From Madurella fahalii (Eukaryota > Ascomycota > Sordariomycetes > Sordariales): a stretch of 64,000 nucleotides of DNA. Location: positions 2,790,001 through 2,854,000 of the forward strand of contig CM056874.1 of the NCBI GenBank assembly GCA_029876055.1. The letters are read 5' to 3'. Positions 9,846 to 21,946 of this stretch are shown here, one piece after another. The notes beneath the pieces were generated by a model that saw nothing but the letters and a program-made list of their open reading frames with translations, searched no databases and had not been told where the DNA came from. Each line of letters opens with the position of its first letter. Position 1 is the stretch's first letter. The translations under genes were made by a program, and so were the position numbers.

Positions 9846-12800
9846 ATGTCATTTCGCGGGGACGACTCGCGTCGGTACGGCCATGTGCCGCCCGCGCAAT
9901 ACGCCATCCCAGCATCGGGACAGCAGGAGCCCGGCGCATACCTTGCGCGCCGTCCGAGTTTCAACGACGGCGACGATTCCAGCTTCTTCGACCAAGCCGC
10001 TGCGCGGCCACAGCCTCTCTACACGGGGAGCACTGGCAGGGCCGAGGAGGAGCTCTTCATCAACAGTCCGACCACGGATACTCAGCCGGCCCACAACCGC
10101 GCAAGCTACATCCCCCAGAACGCCGCTGCCGCCAGCTATCAACGCCAGTACACGGTCCAGGTCCCACCCCCGCCGCCATCGCACACGACATACAACCCTC
10201 AGCACTTTGCTCGGTCACAGTCGACCTCTCTCCCTTACCACCCCGGTCCGCGGTACACGCCCTCGGCAAGCCCAACCTACACTTCTCCCCCGGCCGGCTA
10301 CACTCCTCAAGCCTACAATCCGGCCGCGTATGCGAATACCAGCGCTGTTTCTCCCCAGAGGCACTCCACCATTGCCGGGTACAACAGCTACAGCTATGGC
10401 GTGTACAACTCGCCAACCGCTCCCCATGTGTCCACGGCCTACACACCCTCTCCTTACGGCGGGTCGCAACCAAGTTCGGCGACAACTCCTTCGGCCCCCC
10501 GGGGATATGAGCCGGCGCTTCATAGCCCACAATACGCGCCATCCGCAATGTCGGCGGGTTCGCAGCAATATGAGCCGGCATACTCGACAACGTACGGCGC
10601 TCAACAGTACTCGGGGTCCTATGCTGCCAATGGTGCTGGTGCCGCCCCGAGCCCCTCGCAATCTGCATCAAGTGCGCAGGTGCCTTATCCAGTGCACTCC
10701 CAGATGCCCGTCGGACCAAATTACCCGCCGGATCCGAACTCATTTGCCAACCGAGCCTCCCGGTCCGGTTCACAGACATCACCAATGCCGTCGCCCCCAA
10801 CCCGTTCTCCCCAGCTCCAGAGGCACCCAACGAACGCCCCGCTCCCCAGTCGCCCGATGGACGATTTGCCAGAGGAGCCCGATTGGACGGCCAATGATCG
10901 GACAGACGCTGACCTCCAAGTCACTCAAGACAGCTTGATTCAGGATATTGTTTCGGATTTGGGGGTGTCGTCGCATGGCCAGCGTCCGCTGGCTGCCAAC
11001 GGCACTGCGTCGGAGGATGGCTTGGACAAGGCGCGACGGTATAATTCTACTTCGTCCCACTCCAGGTCCGATCAGGGGGTGAATCGGTACCCGTCCAGCG
11101 CATCTTCGACATTGAACAACACCGAGATTTCGACCACCTACAACTGGGATTCCGAGGAGAGCGATCCTGAAGGTGCTGCCGGGCTGCTAGCGATGCAGGA
11201 CGATATGGATGACCGCAGGTTCGGCGGCATAACGTTCCCTGCGTATATGGAACCTCCCACCGCCCCGGCCCAGGTCACACCTCAGCTTCCCCCGCCCGCG
11301 GAAGAGCAAGCGAGCACGGACAGCGACTACGGCGGGATGGATCTCGGGATGTACGGAGGCGGGTATGCTGGGAACCTGCAATATGGGAACGAAGTCGGGT
11401 CTCCGCCGGCGACAGCGTCGACTAACGAACCCCCGCGGCCTCTGCCGACTCCCCAGAGCCAAACGGCTGAATACCCGCCCTTCTCAGAAGTGTCAGTTGA
11501 CTACGGAGGCACTGGCGGCCTTCTTCCCGCGCAAAACCACCGCTTGAGCTTCGACGAAGGCGATGAGCGAGTATCGGTCCATTCCCGGCAAAGCAGTGAC
11601 TCGCCTTCCAAAGAAGACTATCCTTATGATCAGATGTTTTGGCACCCCGGTCTCTCAAATCGGCCGCTGCCGGCTCTTCCTCCGGGAACACAGAGCGGCT
11701 CGCTCCTCTCTGCCCACCCGTCTAGTAGGACTGCGTATTCGCACACCTACTCTCTGAGTTCAGACTCGAGACTGCCTTACCCTGCCGACAATCAGGAGAT
11801 GTATCCAGGCCAGAACGCCAACCAGCCGCCTGTCGAGAGGTCGATATCTCTCTCGAGCCACAGCAACACACCTCCCGTGCAAGCGCCAGCGAGGTCCAGG
11901 ACAGATGCGACCGAGGAACGCAAGCGGGTCATGAAGCACATGTCCCAGCCTCCCCCGCAAACATACCAGCAGGGATCGCCGTACGAGGGCTACGAGGCGC
12001 CGACAACATCGTCCCTGGCCGCCTATGACATGATTACCCTGCCCACGGGCAGAAGGAAAAAGTTTGTGCCATCTAAACTGACCGCAGCCGATATCAAGCG
12101 CTGTGTAGAGCCATGGGCTCTCAGCGGTATCACCTCCTGGATTCGTGAAATGGCGGAGGGCGAACCGGACCTGAAGAGAAAGACAATTGAGGAAGGCGTC
12201 CTGAAGCTCTTCTGCGCAAAGGTTCCAACCATGAACGTCGCCGATGCGGAATTGCTGAGTGCCAAGGTGGTCGACACGATGTTCACAGCAGGCATCCTAA
12301 TCCCCGAAGAAGAATGGGTCAAGTTTGGGACGGGAGAACTATCAGGCGTGCTTTGGCAGCTCACCGGTTCCGGGTGCTACGCCCCAAAGCTGCACGAAGA
12401 CGAAGGGATCGTGCCCAGGCTGCATGGCAATGGCATCCCTGTGAGGTGCTATTCGTACCACTGCGGCAGGACATTGAAGAAGGTCAATTTGGACAATATG
12501 CTGTCTGAGGAAGATGTCGCGCCTCCGGACTGGGCTACGTTCCACGGCGTGACGATGGAGGAGATCAAGAGCAAGCACAAAAAGGAAGTGGAAAGGCAGA
12601 ACGTGCTGCACGAGATCGTTACGGGCGAGGAGGACTTCATGAACCAACTTGACGTTCTGCGGCTCCTTTACAGAGATTGGCTCCGGGCCTGGCAACCACC
12701 GATCATTGCAGCGAACCGGATGGATAAATTCCTCGATGCCGTGTTCGGCAAGGTCGATGCCGTGCAGCAGATCAACAAGGAGCACCTGCTTGCTCAGCTC

Positions 12801-15162
12801 AAATACCGCCAACAGGAGCAGGGCCCCTGGATCGTTGGCTTCAGCGACCTGTTCCGGGAGTGGATCCGGAAAGCCAGGCCGATATATGTCGAGTACTGCT
12901 CTTCGTACCCGTACGCCTCGTATCTGATCCGGAAAGAGGCGGCTAGGAATCTGCTGTTCCGTCAGTTCTTGGATGTCGTCCGGGATCACAAGCGCTCGAA
13001 GCGCCTCGAGTGGACAACGTTTGTGAAAGCACCCATTACCCGACTCCAACGGTACGGCCTGCTTCTAGAGACGGTAAAGAAGAATATGCCGGGAGAAAGC
13101 GAAGAAAAGACCAACCTCGAAAGAGCTCTGGAGGAGATCAAAAAGGTCACCCACGAGTGCGACGAGAAGGTGGCTGAGATGACTAAGAAGGTCGAATTGC
13201 TCGAGCTGCAGTCCATGCTGGTCCTGCGACCCGGCTTCCAATCCGTCTTGAACCTCGATCACCTTGGGCGAGAACTGCTAAAGCACGGCGAGCTCCAGAG
13301 GCAGGGCTCGAAAGGCGTTCGCTGGGTGGACACGCATGCCCTACTTTTCGACCACTATTTCATCCTGGCCAAAGCCATTCCCTCGAAGGACGGGAGAAGC
13401 GATAAGAAATACGACGTATCCAAAGAGGTATGCGAACCCGAGCGTACAGGTACATTATCAGCAAGCTAACTGTATCTAGCCGATCCCCATGCCACTGCTC
13501 TTCTTGGAGAGCATGAATGACGACCCTGTTGCGAAGCAGAAGAGTCTAACGGCACCGCTGACGCGGACTACTGCTGCAACCGGCTCCGGAACCCAGCTCA
13601 ACAAAGTAGCTACTAATGGCAGCGAGCGACCTGGAATCGAGCACACGGGGACTAATTCTTCCATTGGATCGCTATCCACTGTCTCTCGACTCACGTCGTC
13701 AGGCGGCGATGACGGTAAGATCATCTACCCGTTCAAGATCAAGCATCTGGGTCACGAGATATACACGCTTTATGCATCTTCTGCTCAGGAACGTGCCGCG
13801 TGGTGTTCGGCCATCATCGAGGCCAAAACCAGGCACGCCCGAGCACTGCATGCGCAGAATGCCGAACCCTTCCGCCTCCGCGTCATCTCGGACGGCGCTT
13901 TCGCCTACGATTCCACTTCGCTGCTCGGCAGGCAGCCCAGTGTGTCCATTCGGGGCACCCCCCTAGACAGAGCCATCCGGGAGATGGAGCAGGTGTACGG
14001 CCCGGGCCGGGGTCCGCCGCCGGTGTGCAGAGCAACCGTCAACTGCGCATGCTCCTTCACGTCGTTTGGCAAGTCAGTCACCGCCATCGGAACCGACTAC
14101 GGCGTCTACATTTCCGAGTCGTCCAACCCTCGCGGGTGGACAAGGTCCGTCCAGATCAGCAAGGTCACGCAGATCGCCGTGCTGGAGGAATTCTCCGTCT
14201 GTCTCCTGATTGCGGACAGATCCCTGATCTCGTACCCGCTCGACGTAGTGGCGCCTGTATCCAACTTCCCGGCGCCGTCCCACGACAACCCCCGCCGGGC
14301 GCCTCAGCGTCTCGCCAAGGACGTCGCCTTCTTCGCCACAGCCCGCATGAAGGACCGCACGCTCCTCTTCTACAAGCGCAAGGAAGGGATGCACAACACC
14401 TTCAAGGTCTTAGAGCCCGTCTTCCAGAAAGCCACGGAGAAGAAATCCCGCCTCTTTGGCGGCCGCAGAGGCGGCGTGCCGGGCACCACGGAGTCGTTCC
14501 GCGACTTTGACGAGTTCTACATCCCGACCGAGTGCTTCTCGCTCAACCTCTTCCAGACCTACATCGCCGTCGCCACGGCCAAGGGTTTCGAGCTCCTGAC
14601 GCTGGACAAGAAGGTCACGCAGTCGATCCCGCGCGACCTCGGGCAGCCGGCCCTCGGCAACATCGCGTCGCGCATCAAGGAGCCCAACCCGCTGGGCATG
14701 TTCAAGCTCAACGACCAGGAGTTCCTGCTCACCTACGAGGACTGCGCCGTCTACGTCGACAAGCACGGCGAGATCAGCCGCACCCTCATCATGGAGTACT
14801 CGGGCAAGCAGAAGAAGGCCAAGGCCGCCACCATGTTCGGCCAGTACCTCCTGCTGTTCAACGAGGACTACGTCGAGGTCCGCAACGCCGAGAACGGCAG
14901 GCTCAGGCAGATCATTGCCGGCCGCGACGTGCGCTGTCTCGATTACGGGTTTAGGGGACCCACCGGCGGCGTGGCGGCCGCTTCCTCGGCTGGCGGCGCC
15001 GTGACGGGGCTCGGCGTCAGTGGTGGCGGCGCGACGGGGTTGATGCCCCAGCAGCACGATTCCAAGGGGACGGTCAAGATTTGTATGAGCCATCCTGAGA
15101 TTCCCAGCGGCCAGATTGTTTTGGAGATGTTGTTGAATGATGGGCATGCGGAAAAGTCGTAA
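9846..15162 (+). CDS. rom2: Rho1 guanine nucleotide exchange factor (DEP-DH-PH-CNH), Rom2 family
   Basis: Two exons (9846-13427 and 13480-15162; 52-nt intron GTATGC to CTAG with GCTAAC branch site, phase 0) give about 1754 aa. The start ATG at 9846 (MSFRGDDSRRYG) is preferred; an in-frame ATG at 9804 would add 14 residues. Residues 1-730 are disordered and rich in Pro, Ser, Tyr and Gln. A DEP-like domain follows (about 740-845), then the DH exchange domain (about 915-1120, with VKAPITRLQRYGLLLETV typical of its last helices), a PH domain (about 1125-1320) and a citron-homology CNH domain (about 1380-1735). Proteins of this architecture activate Rho1 at the plasma membrane, feeding the cell-wall-integrity MAP kinase pathway and glucan synthase. 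Confidence 0.95.
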
Positions 15163-16000
15163 GGGATGTGGGGGTCTACTTGCCTGGACTATCATCACGG
15201 GAATGAGGACACTGGAAGTGGAAGGGTATGATCATGATGACCCCTTGAAAGGTTCAGTTATGAAGAGGGAGGTTTGAGTTGGTGAACGCTTCGCTTTGGA
15301 AAGTTGGCAGGGGTTATGCAATGAGCATTCTTGGGGCGGGATAGTCGTTGTTATTTCTCTTGCGTCTTGCTTTGCAGCGCGTTCTCTTCTTCTGCGTTGC
15401 TTAATCGGGGGTGGTATGAGGAATCGGCGGATCGATTCCATTCTCCTTTTCCTTTCAACCCCAGCGATTCCCCCGTGTAGGTTGGTTTGATGGTAGGGTG
15501 GGCTGCGTGTATCTCGCGTTTTGCATGGCGTTTTGGTTTTGCTTTCGGCGTCGGGCCAGAGATACAAATGATACGACTCGTGGAATCTATCCGTACCACC
15601 TTCCCCGCCCCGGTCCCAGTGCCTTTTCTTCCGTTGCATTTGCTTCTGGCTTGGATGTTGAGCAAGTGAGGGCGGAGTCTTGATCATTGGTGCGATTGAG
15701 CCTACAGATGGTATTAGCCGGAGAGTTCGACGTAATAGGAGCCACGGCACTACCAGGGCCTACGTGAATTTCTCCTGTCGTCCCCTGAGCACAGTCCGCC
15801 CGTAGGGAGAAATCCTCATCTCTGACATGTGTAAACGCCTCCTGGTTCGTCTCTTTGCAGCTGCCATATATGTTTAATAACTGTTGTGAAACATGGGAAC
15901 GGGAGATGCATAAAGCCACGAATCATGCCTGCCGAGAAGCAAAACAAACGGGAGGCACAGATGATATAACAGTCAAAAAGATCCAGCCAGGAAAAGGAAA
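15163..16000. other. rom2 3' flank and tRNA downstream region
   Basis: No gene is supported. It contains the 3' UTR of rom2 and, immediately beside the tRNA on the minus strand, T-rich sequence (TTTC, TTTTCC) suited to RNA polymerase III termination. Confidence 0.5.
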
Positions 16001-16071
16001 TGCGTCAGCCGCGAATCGAACGCGGGGCCCATCGATGGCAACGATGGATTTTACCACTAAACCACTGACGC
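16001..16071 (-). tRNA. tRNA-Gly (anticodon GCC)
   Basis: Seventy-one nucleotides including the discriminator A fold as a standard cloverleaf. The acceptor stem GCGTCAG pairs with CTGACGC. The D arm contains the A-box-like TGGTTTAGTGG, the anticodon loop is TTGCCAT with a CATCG/CGATG stem, and the T arm contains GTTCGATTC (B box). There is no intron, and CCA is not encoded, as expected for a eukaryotic nuclear gene. Confidence 0.95.
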
Positions 16072-16384
16072 TGGTCCTGATTTGATGGTATTTCTTCTCG
16101 TAACAGGTACTAATTAGTCGGAGGGCAGAGACAACATCGAATTATCCACATTCCTTGTCCAGGAAGCTGTCCCTTCTCAAGGTTAGTAAGGAGCTAGGCT
16201 TATGATCCTACGAGAGTCATGGATCAAGCTTTCTCTAGACATACTTGCCCTGACTGAAGCAAAATCATTTCAAGGCAGGTCATAGAACATTCACGATTGC
16301 AAGTATCCACCAGCACATCGGCCCCTGTGATCCCTGGTTCAGGCCAAAATAAAACATCTGATAATTAGCTATATAGCAATAGAC

Positions 16385-18141
16385 TTACTCGTCATCCCAG
16401 TGCCTCCGACTGATGATGATCGGCCTGGCCGGGTCCCACGGCCCGTAAATCTCATTCTTGTACTTCTGCAGCCCGATCAGCCACCAACTACACCCGCCCA
16501 TGGCGAGGGCCGAGATCAAGCACCCGACGAGCATGCCCAGCAGGCCCCTCTTCCACGGCCAGCACGTCCAAAACGCACAGTCGCCCCCCTTGTCGCCGTT
16601 GTACTCGCCCATCACCATGCCCACCCCACCACCGGCGCCCAGCACGAGCAGGACGGTCAGGGCGACGTGGTAGCGCCAGCTCCGGTGGCGCGCATACTGG
16701 CGGAAGACGGGGAAGAGGCTAAAGACCTCGATGCTGAAGAGGGTCAGGCTGAAGACCTGGCCGGTGCTGGGCAGGCGGCTGGCGAGCACCGTCGACGCCA
16801 TGAGCGCGGCGTTGGTCGAGAGCGAGGCGACGGGCATCCGCTTCTGCCTCTGGCCGGGCCGGCCGCGCCGCGCGGGCCGCCAGCTGCCCGAGTAGTCGAA
16901 GAAGAAGATGTTGATGGCGAGCAGCCAGAACGACATGGCCCAGATGCTGTCGGACGAGGTGGAGCGCGTGAGCGACTTGAGGATCGGGGACAGCCCCAGG
17001 AGGGTGAAGTAGATCAGGATGGCCGACTTGATGGTGCTGACGCGGACGTACGCCCTTCCGGAGCCCGAGTCGCGGGCCGGGGGGGATGTGCTTCGGTCGT
17101 GGGACGGGGGCTGGGGTTCGGGGTGGTGCTGATAGGCGTCGGACCCGAGGCGGGCGGTGCTGGCGCTGGGGCTCAATGGCGAGGCTGTAGAGTTGATGGA
17201 GCTGGCAGAGCGGGAATTGGCGTGTGCCGGTATGAGGAGGCCGGTCGCGCTGTTCTGGTAGCTGTTCGTGCTGCTGAGTGGCGGTTGCGACGGTTGTCGT
17301 TGCGAGTGGTAGTGCTCCAGAAGGAGGTTCGATGTTGAGCTCGCGGCCGACGGTAGGTTCGACGTGCTCGAGAAGCTGGCGGTGCTCGTGTTGAGCATGG
17401 GTTGGCACAGTCCCGAGTCCTGCCGGCGTGGTGGGCGGTATTCCCTGTAGCCCGGTTCTCCTCGCATGATCCGGCCCCTGGCGGCGTCATCGGCCGTGGT
17501 ACCTTGGGTCTCCTCCGTCACCCACCAGTCCCACAACAGCCAACCGAGGAAGGTCGCAAAGCTGCCCCATCCGACCACGGACACGGGGCTGACGCGCTCT
17601 TGGAAGATGCCCACGAAGCATACGACGAAGATGATGACGGAGCAGACGTGCTGCACGATCACGGTCGAGTCGGCGACCAAGGGCCAAAAGTCGTACGGCT
17701 GGACCCGCGGGTTCCGCTGGAGGTTCTCGAGAAAGGTGGCTTGATCGGTGTAGTTGTCGGGGTCTGCACGAGCGCATATGTGAGCGTGCCGGAGAGCATG
17801 GCAGAGGTCGGGGGTGGTCAATGGCGATGCCTACATGACTGCTTCACCCATAGCAGCTTCTGGAAGCGCTTGCGCCGCCGGCTCCGACTCCGACTCGGGT
17901 CCTTCGACCTGAGGCGGCGGGGGCGCGGCTCCATTCCCGAGCCATTCCCGCCGCTATCGAAAACCGAGGGACGGCGTGGCGGCGAGGTCGGCGCATAGGC
18001 ATCCTCAGGGGCCAGGTGCGAAGGATCGACGCGGTGCGACTGGAGGCTGGCGGGAAAGGTGGACGAGCGGACCAGCGGCGGAAACGGCGTCTCGAAATCG
18101 GAGGGGATGGCCGATTGATGGAGACCCGAAGGAGGGGCCAT
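16385..18141 (-). CDS. gpi2: GPI2 / PIG-C subunit of the GPI-GlcNAc transferase
   Basis: Exon 1 18141-17835, intron 17834-17764 (71 nt, GTAGGC to CAG), exon 2 17763-16385; 561 aa. The junction rebuilds the conserved block WVKQSYPDNYTDQ. Conserved PIG-C blocks follow: FWPLVADSTVIVQHVCSV, FQERVSPVSVVGWGS, and after a long Ser-rich insert, KSAILIYFTLLGLSPILKSL, TRSTSSDSIWAMSFWLL and NAALMASTVLASRLPS. Multiple hydrophobic segments fit an ER membrane protein. GPI2 belongs to the complex that transfers GlcNAc to phosphatidylinositol, the first step of GPI-anchor synthesis. The roughly 200-residue Ser/Pro-rich loop is much less conserved than the membrane part. Confidence 0.95.
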
Positions 18142-19341
18142 GGATCAGAGCGGCGGCTGCTCCATGCACGATGAGATGGGTGAACACATGCACGGATCCG
18201 GCCAACTTGGTCCTAGAGTCCACGAGTCCAAATCCCAGGTTGCAAAGAACAAGCTTTTTGGCTGGTTGTTTTCACGATTCGCTGGTGGATCCCAGTCTCG
18301 GACTTGGATGCCCGGCACGGAGCTTAGCTGTGCAGCTCTGCGGAGCCACTCGCTCTTTTGGGACCTATTTCCGGGGTAAAACAATTTTAGCGTGGGCATG
18401 GGGCCTGTTGTGAGATGCCACTAACAGTCACCGCCAGCTGCGCCAGGATTCTTTACCCCGGAATACTATGGTAGATGCAAGTTTATGCTTCTTCCGAATC
18501 CATCCAACCAGAGCCTTTGAGCCTGTGCCGACCGAGCCATTCTCGGTGTCCTCGCCGGAGTAGCACTGATGGTATGCACGGGGTTCTACTGTAACATAGC
18601 AGAGCTCAGGCGGCCTCCGGATCCGGGGTTTGCGGCCAAGCTAGCAGCCAGCTCGCAGCCCGCTCGCAGCCAAGCAGGAGAGCCTGTTACAGGGCATGCC
18701 CCACGCCTCTCGACGCAGCTGCGAATGTGCCGAACTTCCGTCTCGGTCTAACACGTCGCAGCCTTCCAGCGCTAATGATACGGCCGCAGGAACAAGCCTC
18801 TGACCGACGCCAAGAAGCAGTTGAGAGAACCGCTGTGGCACAGCGCCTGCCGATTTATACCCTAAATCGGTCGGTGCCTGACTGTTAGCATTCGCCGTGC
18901 TAGCAGTCGCCGTGCTAGCCTGTCCTCGTGTGCCCGACCGCCCTCTCTTCTTCCTCGTATGCGTGTTGTCGTGCCCTCAAAGCCTGCTCTTTGCTCGGGT
19001 CCCCCCAGACTATTAAACCCTTGGCCCCCGAGCCTTGATTCGTCGTCTGCGCCCTACGTCCTCAACTCCCTCGTGCCTCACGGATAATCGGCAGCACTCT
19101 GGATGGATTGTACGACATTCTGCTGAACTGTTAATTATCCGTGCCATTGAAACCCCTCTTGGCACCCACGGCCAATTCCTCCGACCCCGTGAAGGTCGTG
19201 CTGCAAGGTTCTTTGTCTCAACGCTTCTTATACCCCGGAGTCGGCCTGCCGATTGACCCAACCCCACACTACTCTCTTGTTGTCGCCAGATTCCCCTTGT
19301 CACTGCCAGTATTGGTGCCGATCAGGACGTTGCCCATCAAG
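18142..19341. other. divergent promoter region of gpi2 and the small membrane protein
   Basis: No gene supported. Short imprecise tandem motifs occur (for example two GCCGTGCTAGC units near 18895-18920 and CTCGCAGCC units near 18650-18672). The 3' part probably carries the promoter and 5' UTR of the gene at 19342. Confidence 0.45.
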
Positions 19342-19932
19342 ATGAAGGCCAGCAGTCTATACATCGCTCTGGGAGCCGCGCAACTAGTGGCATGTCGGCC
19401 AGTGTCCATCGTCTTGAGGGAGCAGTCGGACATCTCAGACGCGTTATCCCGAGAATTCAAGCACAAAAACTCAGCGGACGGCATTTGGCCTGGCCCAGGC
19501 TCCCTTCCCCCTCTTTCAAAACACCAGGTTCCTACGGCGGGATCGACAAGACCGGGCCCCGGACGGATAATATATGATCCCGTGGCTATTCAGATCGATG
19601 ACATTGATGTCTTGGAACTCAACAACGAATTCGAGCCCTCAGGGGTGCCGCACCGACTCGAACGGCCAACCGTAGAGAGCAACGACAAGCTCATAGTCTA
19701 CCTAGCTCTAGCTTTCTTACTTGTGGTCGTTGTTATGGAGACTGGCAAGACGGTTTTCAGGAGGTTCGTTCAGCTGCCCATTCTCATTTAGATGCGGATT
19801 ATCTAACATGTCTATCATAGGCAAGGAGTAATTCGGCTGGAGGACAACCCTGCCGAGCCGCCCACTTCGGCTCAAGCATCCTCACCGCCCAGTGTGGTGA
19901 TAGAGGACGAGAAGCAGAGGCTACCGGCATAG
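19342..19932 (+). CDS. small single-pass membrane protein with signal peptide, function unknown
   Basis: Predicted exons 19342-19763 and 19821-19932 separated by a 57-nt intron (GTTCGT to CATAG, branch TCTAAC); 177 aa. The N-terminus MKASSLYIALGAAQLVACRP looks like a cleavable signal sequence. A polar, Pro-rich ectodomain follows, then a transmembrane helix near residues 115-135 (LIVYLALAFLLVVVVM) and a short acidic tail ending KQRLPA. This predicts a type I membrane protein with a lumenal or extracellular head. I do not recognise the family. The weak 5' splice site (GTTCGT) is the least certain point; without splicing the protein would stop shortly after the membrane helix. Confidence 0.6.
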
Positions 19933-21225
19933 CTACTTGAAGCGGTGCGACGAAGCGGACACTAAACCAGAGAGCATCTGACGGGCGCCACGAAAGGTTT
20001 TAGTTATACCCCGGCACCACCCTCTTCAGCCACGGCAACCTGGGCCCCGTATACTGAGGCACATTCCGGTGCAACCCGGGAGCTCCCACGACACATTGTC
20101 ACGCCATGGTACGTCTTATCGAGCGGCATTTTCCCCAGAGAGCCGCACCGCCATAAGATCGGGTTCATCCATTGGCTTGATGAACATTCCGTCAACACAT
20201 CTTGCGATGCCTTAGGTCATCGGACATGCAGGTCAACGTGCATAGTGACCACGGGCAGCCCTGGTATTTGAGTATATATCTAAAGAGGCAGTCCACCAGA
20301 AGCTGAAATAACCTTCAAACTCAATATCACTGATGACTTGCGAGGCATTGGCGCTGTGGTGTTTGTTATTCTTCCGTGGCGGTTGCGACGACATTGAAGT
20401 CTCTTCTGCCCATCAGAACCTTGGCCAACTCTAGGGACCTCAAAGGCAAAAAGAAAGGATCAGACACAAATTGGGTGGCACGTTAGGCGTGGAGGGCAAA
20501 ACATACAACACCGGGATCTGCTGGTCTTTACCGACCTGATCACTGCAGTGGTCTGTCCCTAGGAACCTGAGGTATTGAGCTAGGGACTGTCAGAAATTGG
20601 CTCTTTCTGTGATCCCCAGCATTTTCCACATTGTGTTAAGTGAATGGCCCCGTGAGTAACCGATTCCAATCAGGAGACTGCTTCTTGCTCCACCCTTTTT
20701 CCTACGCTTCTTTCGTTGCAATACATTACGCCATGCATCATGGACAACACATCATTGCAAGTATACCTTACCTATGCATCTCAGTCTCCACTCGAAGGCA
20801 TAATTGAGTTTTCCGTCCGGTCCGATGTTTAGTGCTGCCGGCGACGCACGCGAGCCGATGGCAAGTACTACCATCTTGCCAACCAAATTTGAGGCTGCCG
20901 ATGGTGACGACGAGTATAAACGCCCCGCCCTCAGAACCCTCTCACACTAAGCCACGACATGCACGTCCTGTTCGGCATGTCTACCTTGCGATAGCTCATG
21001 ATGCCAGACATTCTCTGGTTCAAACAACGCCCAATTACAACGCATCCTCGGCTTTGTATCACTACCTGCTGTCAGAGTCGCTCCTCGAAGGATGAGACAC
21101 GCGTTGTAGGATAGAAATAATGATGAAACAATCCCCGCCTGCGCCTATTGTGCCTGCCACCAGTTGGCTGGATCAGCCTGACCCTGCACGATGTAGTCTC
21201 CCTCCCACGCATCCCGATCTCCACA
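19933..21225. other. intergenic
   Basis: About 1.3 kb without supported genes between the stop of the small membrane protein and the end of the convergent orphan gene at 21226. A few AT-rich TATA-like patches (near 20270 and 20912) are not tied to any reading frame. Confidence 0.45.
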
Positions 21226-21717
21226 TCATTCTGCATTTTTGGCGTCGGCGCCATTATCACCCCACAATGCCAGGCTGTCCCATATGGGGCTCCCATCCTC
21301 ATCCACGGCCGGGTTGCCGTCCTTTACCCAGCACACCGCCCCAATGTTGTGCTCAACATCGCGAGTAAAGCCCCATGGAACGGGTTGCAGGGTTCCGCCA
21401 TCGCCATTGATGACCCAGCACGGCTCGCCCGAGAACCAACGGCGCATGGCGGGCGGCCTGCCGAGTAAACGGAGCTGAATAGCCCATCTGCCCTGACAGC
21501 GGCGCAGCCCCTGAACCATAAGTCGATACAGGGCTGTTCTAACCGTACAGCCGCCGGGGTTGTGCCGTGGAATGAGCCAGCAACCTACCTCGCAGGCGGG
21601 GTCCTTGATGTACTCGTGCGTATTGGCGCGAAATTGCAGCATGAAGAGGTAGCTGCCGTCGAAACAGAAGACCTGACGGCAGTGGTACTTGTGGGCGTAA
21701 GTATTGTGCAGTTCCAT
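21226..21717 (-). CDS. uncharacterised fungal protein, about 163 aa
   Basis: Single-exon frame from ATG at 21717 (MELHNTYAHKYHC). It is rich in Trp, Cys, Arg and Gly, with an orderly pattern that looks like a folded domain: FCFDGSYLFMLQFRANT, CEVGCWLIPRHNPGGC, ALYRLMVQGLRRCQ, then WVINGDGG, HNIGAVCWVKDG. I believe related orphan proteins occur in Sordariomycetes, but I cannot name a function or a domain. There is no signal peptide or membrane segment. It follows the kinase-like gene on the same strand with a gap of about 230 bp. Length and start are uncertain; an upstream exon cannot be excluded. Confidence 0.55.
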   Translation of the reverse strand: MELHNTYAHKYHCRQVFCFDGSYLFMLQFRANTHEYIKDPACEVGCWLIPRHNPGGCTVRTALYRLMVQGLRRCQGRWAIQLRLLGRPPAMRRWFSGEPCWVINGDGGTLQPVPWGFTRDVEHNIGAVCWVKDGNPAVDEDGSPIWDSLALWGDNGADAKNAE

Positions 21718-21946
21718 GTTAGAACAGAGGCCCGGCAAGGCGTGCGCAGACCGCGGTTACTGTCTCATTTCTCGCCCAGCAGGAGCGAGCCGTTTGTGAG
21801 ATTGCAACAGCTGCAAGGACAACTAGCAGCAGGCTCCCCCAAGCGGCGACCACAGACTTTCCCTTTGCATTCTCGCAAAGCTCTGCTGTACTCCCCTAAG
21901 GAAGACATGGACCTGTGCGAGAAAACAGCAAAACAAGGCGAGGTAG

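Noticed and set aside
9676..10938. 420-residue plus-strand Arg/Pro-rich frame
   Set aside because: Out-of-frame reading of the rom2 disordered N-terminal region; it has no domain and overlaps the correct frame entirely.
14410..15198. 262-residue minus-strand frame across rom2
   Set aside because: Antisense shadow of the CNH-domain exon with GC-rich third positions.
16400..17338. 312-residue plus-strand frame opposite gpi2
   Set aside because: Antisense shadow; composition dominated by Gly, Ala, Arg and Glu as expected from complementing the gpi2 codons.
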